64,000 nucleotides of DNA. Origin: Aliikangiella sp. G2MR2-5. Lineage in GTDB: Bacteria > Pseudomonadota > Gammaproteobacteria > Enterobacterales > Kangiellaceae. Of the stretch, positions 58,605 to 64,000 are shown in pieces. Made by a program: the position numbers and the translations under genes. The stretch's first letter is position 1; every line of letters starts with the position of its first letter. Below the pieces are notes generated by a model that worked only from the letters and a program-made list of their open reading frames with translations, did no database searches and had not been told where the DNA came from. The DNA lies in assembly GCF_015687155.1 (NCBI RefSeq), contig NZ_JADPQF010000001.1, positions 868,001 to 932,000 on the forward strand, given 5' to 3'.

Positions 58605-60260
58605 TTACATGTTGGGGTAGTTGGGCCCGCCTGCGCCTTCTGGTACAACCCAGTTAATATTTTGACTTGGATCTTTGATATCACAGGTTTTACAGTGAAC
58701 ACAGTTTTGAGCATTGATCTGAAACTTGGGGTTATTACCATCATCATCGGTAATGACTTCATATACCCCAGCAGGGCAATACCTTTGTGCTGGTTCGTCA
58801 AAATCTCTTAAGTTAACTTCGATAGGAATATTCTTATCTTTTAACTGAAGGTGAACCGGTTGATCTTCTTCATGGTTGGTATTTGATATAAATACCGAAC
58901 TCAGTTTATCAAACGACAAAACGCCATCCGGCTTTGGATAATCAATTTTTGCACAGCTTGAAGCTTTTTTCATTTGAGCATGATCAGGTTTTGGATCCTT
59001 CAACGTCCAGGGGAGGGAGCCATTGAATAAGTTAATATCAACAAAGGCATAAGCGGAACCAAGAATGTTTCCCCATTTATGTTGAGCCGGCCCGAAGTTT
59101 CTTTGGATGTGTAGCTCTTTATGAGCCCATGAGTTTTTATAGGCTTCGCTATATTCATTGAGTTCGTCATTTGCTCGATTTTCAGCAAGAGCCATACTTA
59201 CTGTTTCTGCGGCTAACATACCCGACTTCATTGCAGTATGTGAGCCCTTAATTTTGGCAAAATTAAGGGTGCCAGCATCATCACCAATCAAAAGACCTCC
59301 CGGGAAAGTCATTTTAGGTTGAGACTGCAAGCCTCCTTTAGTGATTGCTCTCGCACCATAAGCAATACGTTCGCCCCCTTTCAGGTATTGGCTAATCATC
59401 GGATGATGTTTGTAGCGCTGGAACTCGTCAAATGGACTGACATGTGGGTTAGAGTATGAAAGATCGGTAATTAACCCAACAACCACCTGGTTATCTTCAA
59501 TATGATACAAAAAGCCGCCTCCAGCACTACCGCTTTCTTTTAGCGGCCAACCAGCGCTATGAACAACCTTTCCTTGTTGATGTTGTTCTGCAGGAACCTT
59601 CCACAATTCCTTGATTCCAATACCATAATGTTGTGGATCTTTACCTTCGTCAAGCTTATATCTTTCAATTAAGCGCTTGCCCAGATGGCCACGGCAACCT
59701 TCTGCAAATAAGGTATATTTGGCGTGAAGCTCCATACCAGGCATAAAGCCGTCTTTTTCGCTTCCATCTTCCGCAACGCCCATATCTCCGGTTAATATTC
59801 CTTTAACACTGCCATCTTCATTGTAAAGGATATCTGCTGCAGCAAATCCAGGGAAAATCTCTACCCCCAGGCTCTCCGCTTGTTCTGCTAGCCAACGACA
59901 AAGGTTGCCCAGACTGATGATGTAGTTACCTTCATTGTGCATAGTCTTGGGCGCAAAAAATCCCGGGATTTTTAAACCCTTGCGCTCATTGGGTAGCAGT
60001 AATATATCGTCGCCTGCAACTTCTGTATTGAGAGGTGCGCCTTTTTCTTTCCAGTCAGGGATCAATTCATTTAGTGCGGTCGGTTCGAAAACAGCCCCTG
60101 ATAAGATATGAGCTCCTACTTCTGAACCTTTTTCGACGACACAGATCATTCTTTCTTCGCCTGATTCTTGCGCAATTTGCGCCATGCGTATAGCGGCAGA
60201 TAATCCTGCTGGACCTGCGCCGACAATAACTACATCAAACTCCATAGACTCGCGTTCCAT
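58605..60260 (-). CDS. Electron transfer flavoprotein-ubiquinone oxidoreductase
   Basis: ATG 60260 is chosen since AAGGGGG precedes it closely; the product has 551 residues, typical for ETF-QO. It passes electrons from reduced ETF to ubiquinone at the inner membrane. The FAD motif VVIVGAGPAGLSAAIRMAQ opens the protein. GAHILSGAVFEP, NEGNYIISLGNLCRWLAEQAE and GLLIGDDAGTLNFAKIKGSHTAMKSGM follow, and the C-terminal 4Fe-4S site is CPAGVYEV plus CVHCKTCDIKDP. It is divergent from etfBA. With the acyl-CoA dehydrogenase-type pathways it completes fatty-acid and amino-acid oxidation. Confidence 0.95.
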   Translation of the reverse strand: MERESMEFDVVIVGAGPAGLSAAIRMAQIAQESGEERMICVVEKGSEVGAHILSGAVFEPTALNELIPDWKEKGAPLNTEVAGDDILLLPNERKGLKIPGFFAPKTMHNEGNYIISLGNLCRWLAEQAESLGVEIFPGFAAADILYNEDGSVKGILTGDMGVAEDGSEKDGFMPGMELHAKYTLFAEGCRGHLGKRLIERYKLDEGKDPQHYGIGIKELWKVPAEQHQQGKVVHSAGWPLKESGSAGGGFLYHIEDNQVVVGLITDLSYSNPHVSPFDEFQRYKHHPMISQYLKGGERIAYGARAITKGGLQSQPKMTFPGGLLIGDDAGTLNFAKIKGSHTAMKSGMLAAETVSMALAENRANDELNEYSEAYKNSWAHKELHIQRNFGPAQHKWGNILGSAYAFVDINLFNGSLPWTLKDPKPDHAQMKKASSCAKIDYPKPDGVLSFDKLSSVFISNTNHEEDQPVHLQLKDKNIPIEVNLRDFDEPAQRYCPAGVYEVITDDDGNNPKFQINAQNCVHCKTCDIKDPSQNINWVVPEGAGGPNYPNM

Positions 60261-60664
60261 GGATACCCCCTTTGTTGTTTTACTTTCAGTTGCCTGTTGG
60301 ATTGACTGCTTCAACGGTTTTGACCAAATAATAGTCAAAATAGCGCAATCAAATCTTGAATCATGTCATTTACAGCGCTTAGCCGTAGCGGAATGCTATC
60401 GGGCTTTGATTTAGCTGCTTTTCGGGCCGCATAGTATGCCATAGAAATGAAAATCTGTGACATAAGTCATTCCCATATCGGGTATAGCCGGAAAGTAGCG
60501 CATTATACCCGATTTTGGTTGACGTTAAACGCGTAAAGCGGCAAGATCCCGCTTTCTTTTTCAATAGTTTAAAAGCCTTGCTAGCATAAGAGAGAGCTTT
60601 TAGAGCCTATTGGCCGAAAGTGTCTAAACTAGTTAAAGCCCAACCAACCGCAACAGGTGTCTAG
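60261..60664. promoter_or_regulatory. 404-bp divergent promoter region of ETF-QO and etfBA
   Basis: The region contains no gene that I can support. It holds a perfect 10-bp inverted repeat (60477-60513) near its middle, which could control one or both directions. The etfB side contains GGTTGACG as a possible -35. No PsrA- or FadR-like box was recognised. Confidence 0.5.
60477..60513. promoter_or_regulatory. Inverted repeat between divergent ETF genes
   Basis: ATCGGGTATA and TATACCCGAT are perfect 10-bp inverted copies separated by 17 bp. The position suggests an operator shared by both promoters. It could also fold into a hairpin, but no T-tract follows. Confidence 0.45.
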
Positions 60665-61414
60665 ATGAAAATATTAGTTACCGTTAAGCGAGTTATCGAT
60701 TACAACGTAAAAGTACGTGTTAAAGATGATAATTCTGGTGTCGAAACCGCTAACGTTAAAATGTCGATGAATCCTTTCTGTGAAATCGCTGTAGAAGAAG
60801 CTGTGCGCCTCAAAGAGAAAGGCGTTGCAACCGAAATCGTTGTCGCTTCTATTGGTCCAGCGCAAGCTCAAGAAACGCTTCGAACAGCTTTGGCGCTTGG
60901 CGCGGATCGCGCAATACTGGTTAAAACCGATGAAAATGTTGAGCCTCTTGGTGTAGCTAAGATTTTCAAAGAAATCGTTGCTAAAGAATCTCCCGAGATG
61001 GTCATCATGGGTAAACAGTCTATTGATGGAGATAACAATCAATCTGGACAAATGTTAGCGGCACTACTTGACTGGCCACAAGGAACTTTCGCATCTGAAG
61101 TCAATGTTGCTGATGGAAAGGTTGCAGTTACTCGAGAAATTGATGGTGGTCTGGAAACAGTCGGCCTAACACTTCCCGCTGTAGTAACTACCGATCTTAG
61201 ACTAAATGAGCCTCGTTTTGCCAAGCTTCCGGATATCATGAAAGCCAAGCGCAAGCCATTTGAAGAAATCGCTCCCGCTGATTTGGGGGTAAATGTTGAA
61301 GCGCGTACTGAAACGCTTAAAGTTGAAGCTCCTGCACAAAGAACTGCCGGGATCAAAGTTGAAAGCGTTGAACAGCTTGTCGATAAACTGAAAAACGAAG
61401 CGAAGGTGATCTAA
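60665..61414 (+). CDS. etfB: Electron transfer flavoprotein beta subunit
   Basis: The 249-residue subunit has [51 protein letters not shown] and [21 protein letters not shown], then [24 protein letters not shown]. These are the AMP-binding and recognition-loop regions of EtfB. With EtfA it accepts electrons from acyl-CoA dehydrogenases. Its stop codon overlaps the etfA start (TAATG), so the two are coupled. Confidence 0.97.
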   Translation: MKILVTVKRVIDYNVKVRVKDDNSGVETANVKMSMNPFCEIAVEEAVRLKEKGVATEIVVASIGPAQAQETLRTALALGADRAILVKTDENVEPLGVAKIFKEIVAKESPEMVIMGKQSIDGDNNQSGQMLAALLDWPQGTFASEVNVADGKVAVTREIDGGLETVGLTLPAVVTTDLRLNEPRFAKLPDIMKAKRKPFEEIAPADLGVNVEARTETLKVEAPAQRTAGIKVESVEQLVDKLKNEAKVI

Positions 61415-62346
61415 TGGCTATTTTAGTAATTGCAGAACACAATAATCAGGATTTAGGTGCATCAACGCTTTCAACATTGGCGGCGGCTCAAAGATTAGGA
61501 AGTGAAGTTCACGTGCTCGTCGTTGGCAATGCTTCTCAGTCCGTTGCTGAATCAGCTGCTGCCTGCAATGGAGTGGTTAAAGTTCTTCATGCTGAAAATG
61601 AAGCCCTTGAACATGCGACTGCAGAAAGCATTGCCGATATCGTTGTCGCTAATGCCGAAGGTTACAGCCATATTCTGGCGCCTGCATCGACTTTCGGTAA
61701 AAACTTTATGCCGCGAATCGGTGCTAAATTAGACGTTCAGCCTATCTCTGATATCATCAGTGTGGAATCGGAAGATACTTTCAAGCGTCCGATTTATGCT
61801 GGTAATGCGATAGCGACAGTTAAATCTAGTGATAGCGTAAAAGTTATTACAGTTCGCGGTACTGCCTTTGACGCGGTTGATACAACTGGCGGTAGTGCTG
61901 AAATTTCAGCCATCGATGCTTCTGCTCAAATTTTTGCCAATTCGAAGTTTGAATCGCAAGAGCTGACCAAGTCAGAACGTCCCGAGTTGACTGCAGCTAA
62001 AGTGATTATTTCTGGTGGTCGTGGTATGGCAAGTGGTGACAACTTCCATATGTTGGAAGAAATTGCTGATAAATTAGGTGCGGCGGTTGGTGCTTCAAGA
62101 GCTGCTGTTGATGCTGGATTTGTTCCTAATGACTATCAGGTCGGTCAAACAGGTAAAATTGTAGCTCCCGAACTTTATATTGCTGTTGGTATTTCTGGCG
62201 CTATACAACATCTTGCAGGTATGAAGGACAGTAAAGTTATTGTAGCCATCAACAAAGATGAAGAAGCACCAATTTTCCAGGTAGCAGACTATGGTTTGGT
62301 TGCGGATTTATTTAAAGTGCTCCCTGAATTAAAAGAAGCTCTTTAA
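61414..62346 (+). CDS. etfA: Electron transfer flavoprotein alpha subunit
   Basis: The 310-residue subunit carries the FAD in its C-terminal domain: [64 protein letters not shown] and [21 protein letters not shown]. The N-terminal part has [13 protein letters not shown] and [22 protein letters not shown]. Length is standard. It is translated with etfB and followed by a strong terminator. Confidence 0.97.
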   Translation: MAILVIAEHNNQDLGASTLSTLAAAQRLGSEVHVLVVGNASQSVAESAAACNGVVKVLHAENEALEHATAESIADIVVANAEGYSHILAPASTFGKNFMPRIGAKLDVQPISDIISVESEDTFKRPIYAGNAIATVKSSDSVKVITVRGTAFDAVDTTGGSAEISAIDASAQIFANSKFESQELTKSERPELTAAKVIISGGRGMASGDNFHMLEEIADKLGAAVGASRAAVDAGFVPNDYQVGQTGKIVAPELYIAVGISGAIQHLAGMKDSKVIVAINKDEEAPIFQVADYGLVADLFKVLPELKEAL

Positions 62347-62365
62347 TTAAACATGATCTATTTAT

Positions 62366-62390
62366 AAAGGCTTCTTCGGAAGCCTTTTTT
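62366..62390 (+). terminator. Rho-independent terminator after etfA
   Basis: A perfect 9-bp stem (AAAGGCTTC / GAAGCCTTT) closes on a stable TTCG tetraloop and is followed by a T-tract, 20 bp after the etfA stop. Confidence 0.93.
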
Positions 62391-62629
62391 ATTTCTTATG
62401 CCTTTCTTAGTATTGATTTTTAAAACAGTAAATCGTTAACGCGTTCATTAATTTTTTATAAGAAAAATCTTAAAAGTTTTTCAAAAATTGTGATTGTCCA
62501 GGTAACTTTTTTTATTAATTCATCTAATATAGTGTGGAGTGTTACAACTTTTATTCGTAGATGAATTCGGTATTAAGTTGTTTTTTTTCACTCGGAATCA
62601 CAAATAACTATAAATCAAAGGATGGGATG

Positions 62630-64000
62630 ATGAACATAATAAAACCTTTTAGTTTTCTCTTGCTTACACTTTTATCACTTTCTGCAAATGCAACATGTAA
62701 CGTTTATACATTAAATGACGGAAATGGATGGGGTACTCTTCGCGCTTGCATTAATAACTCTCGTTCAGGAGAAACGATAGAGTTCAGAGTAACAGGGCGA
62801 ATCAAACTGACTTTGGGCGAGTTAACTATTGCCGATAAAAATTTAACAATCAATGCTCAGTCTCCAGGCTCGATTATTATTGACGGTCAAAGTCAGTCTA
62901 GACTATTTAAAGTACAGCGAAGCCGAGTGACATTTAGAAACTTGCATTTTGTTAATGGAAAGACTGCTTCAACTGGTACCTATGATGACCGAAGAGGTGG
63001 AGCGATTCAAAATGATTATGCGCACCCGAATGATGCCAGAAAGGTTACTGTAATTAATGGTAAATTTGTCAATAACGTTGCAACAGATGAAGGTGGCGCT
63101 ATTCATTCGATAGGCCCCCTTGAAATTGTTAATTCAAAATTTCAATTGAATAGAGCTGGAATTAACGGTGGCGCAATTGACGCTGGCACAGCATACAATC
63201 GACATAGTGTAATTATTCGAGATTCTTATTTTTCGCTTAATTCTGCTTCTCCGTCATCTATAGTGACTGATTCAACTGGAGCAGTTAGCGTCCACTGGTT
63301 TGATTTAAATATTTCGAACTCAACTTTTTATCGTAATTCTGGTGCCCATACTGGGGCTGTCGGTTTTTCCGGTGAAAGGGCGAACACACTAATCCTGAAT
63401 AGCGTTCGATTTAGTAACAATGAGTCAACATACAATACTCGGGGATATGGAGGTGCGCTAAAAATCAGTCATGCAGGAACGGCATCTATCAGTAACTCTG
63501 AATTCGTTAACAATGATAGCTCAGGATTTGGGGGAGCTATATGGCTGCAAGATAATGTAAATGTTGGAATAGGCTCTTCGACTTTTGCTGACAATTACAG
63601 CAGAATTGATGGCGGAGCGATTCAGTTTGGACTTATTACTGACGAAAATACTGGCAATGTAACTATAACTAATTCGACATTTTCCAGAAACAAAGCTGAA
63701 CGAAATGGTGGCGCAATTAGTAAACCTGCAAGGGGCGGAGTTAAACTAACTTTGCATCATGCGACCATTGCCGACAATGTTGCCCTCAATCAGGGAGGAG
63801 GAATACATTCTGATTACACTTCTTCGATAATGTTTCCGAATAAAGAAGTCATCGCATGGAACACTATTGTAGCTCAAAATAGCGCTTCGTCAGGGCTCGA
63901 TTGCTTTGGAACCGTTCACTACCGGGGAGATAGTCTATTTGGCTCAGAGGATAACTGTGCATTAAAAGTCGGATATCGAGGAGCCAATAAAATTATCTCT
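62630..64000 (+). CDS. Secreted right-handed beta-helix / PMP-like repeat protein, N-terminal part
   Basis: The frame is open from ATG 62630 (7 bp after AAAGGA) to the window end, 457 codons, with the 3' end outside. A signal peptide (MNIIKPFSFLLLTLLSLSANA) precedes TCNVYTLNDGNGWGTLRACINNS. The body repeats GGAI and FxxN motifs, for example RRGGAIQND, DEGGAIHSIG, GGAIDAGT, FGGAIWLQ, DGGAIQFG, RNGGAISK and GGGIHSD, about one per coil. This is the pattern of chlamydial PMP-type and other right-handed beta-helix surface proteins. The part near the window edge (WNTIVAQNSASSGLDCFG) resembles choice-of-anchor Q proteins. An adhesin or surface role is likely. Anchor and full length are not visible. 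Confidence 0.85.
   Translation, partial: MNIIKPFSFLLLTLLSLSANATCNVYTLNDGNGWGTLRACINNSRSGETIEFRVTGRIKLTLGELTIADKNLTINAQSPGSIIIDGQSQSRLFKVQRSRVTFRNLHFVNGKTASTGTYDDRRGGAIQNDYAHPNDARKVTVINGKFVNNVATDEGGAIHSIGPLEIVNSKFQLNRAGINGGAIDAGTAYNRHSVIIRDSYFSLNSASPSSIVTDSTGAVSVHWFDLNISNSTFYRNSGAHTGAVGFSGERANTLILNSVRFSNNESTYNTRGYGGALKISHAGTASISNSEFVNNDSSGFGGAIWLQDNVNVGIGSSTFADNYSRIDGGAIQFGLITDENTGNVTITNSTFSRNKAERNGGAISKPARGGVKLTLHHATIADNVALNQGGGIHSDYTSSIMFPNKEVIAWNTIVAQNSASSGLDCFGTVHYRGDSLFGSEDNCALKVGYRGANKIIS

Overview
The window looks like chromosomal DNA of a gammaproteobacterium. The order thrS-infC-rpmI-rplT-pheS-pheT-ihfA-MerR gene-tRNA-Pro is the one seen in that class, and dbpA, a paa phenylacetate operon, ETF/ETF-QO genes and an IS4-type element fit it. 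Base composition is visibly AT-rich. The secreted proteins with calcium-loop repeats and a GlyGly-CTERM-like tail suggest a marine, possibly Kangiella- or Oceanospirillales-like bacterium. That last step is inference only.

Region 1 (1-21.3 kb) is a surface-polysaccharide region. It opens with the end of a FlaA1/CapD-type sugar dehydratase. A leftward operon follows, starting near 9.8 kb: a NeuC/LegG-type UDP-GlcNAc 2-epimerase, a DegT-type aminotransferase, a CRTAC1-like FG-GAP/ASPIC-UnbV protein, a TPR protein, and a large TPR/FG-GAP lipoprotein. A rightward block makes activated sugars: galU, pgi, a degenerate UDP-glucose dehydrogenase paralogue, ugd, a UDP-glucuronate 4-epimerase, a phosphomannomutase-like mutase, a WbpO/TviB-type dehydrogenase and manC. 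It stops at a clear terminator facing a VanZ-like membrane protein.

Region 2 (21.5-27.4 kb) is sulfate activation: cysD, cysN, a terminator, cysC, a DHH/DHHA1 phosphoesterase and an SLC13-type transporter. No sulfite-producing genes are present, so PAPS supply for sulfation is plausible. The DHH protein is a candidate for clearing the by-product pAp.

Region 3 (27.7-35.8 kb) is the conserved translation cluster. infC very probably starts at an AUU codon at 29809, which gives a normal 181-residue IF3. A canonical tRNA-Pro(GGG) closes the cluster.

Region 4 (35.9-45.1 kb) is accessory: an orphan immunity-like protein, dbpA, an M14-like carboxypeptidase lacking its first zinc motif, an alpha/beta hydrolase, a fabF remnant, a secreted matrixin-type metalloprotease with a secreted partner, a GST, and a WYL-domain regulator of the CapW/BrxR type.

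Region 5 (45.3-55.6 kb) is phenylacetate catabolism: paaI, paaJ, paaABCDE, paaX, a bifunctional enoyl-CoA hydratase/3-hydroxyacyl-CoA dehydrogenase, a MarR regulator and a maiA-like GST. paaK, paaG and paaZ are not in the window.

Region 6 (55.6-64 kb) holds a HAF-repeat/DUF3466-like surface protein, a complete 1420-bp IS4-family element inserted in the middle of a bidirectional terminator with an 11-bp target duplication, divergent ETF-QO and etfBA genes, and the start of a secreted beta-helix protein that runs off the window.
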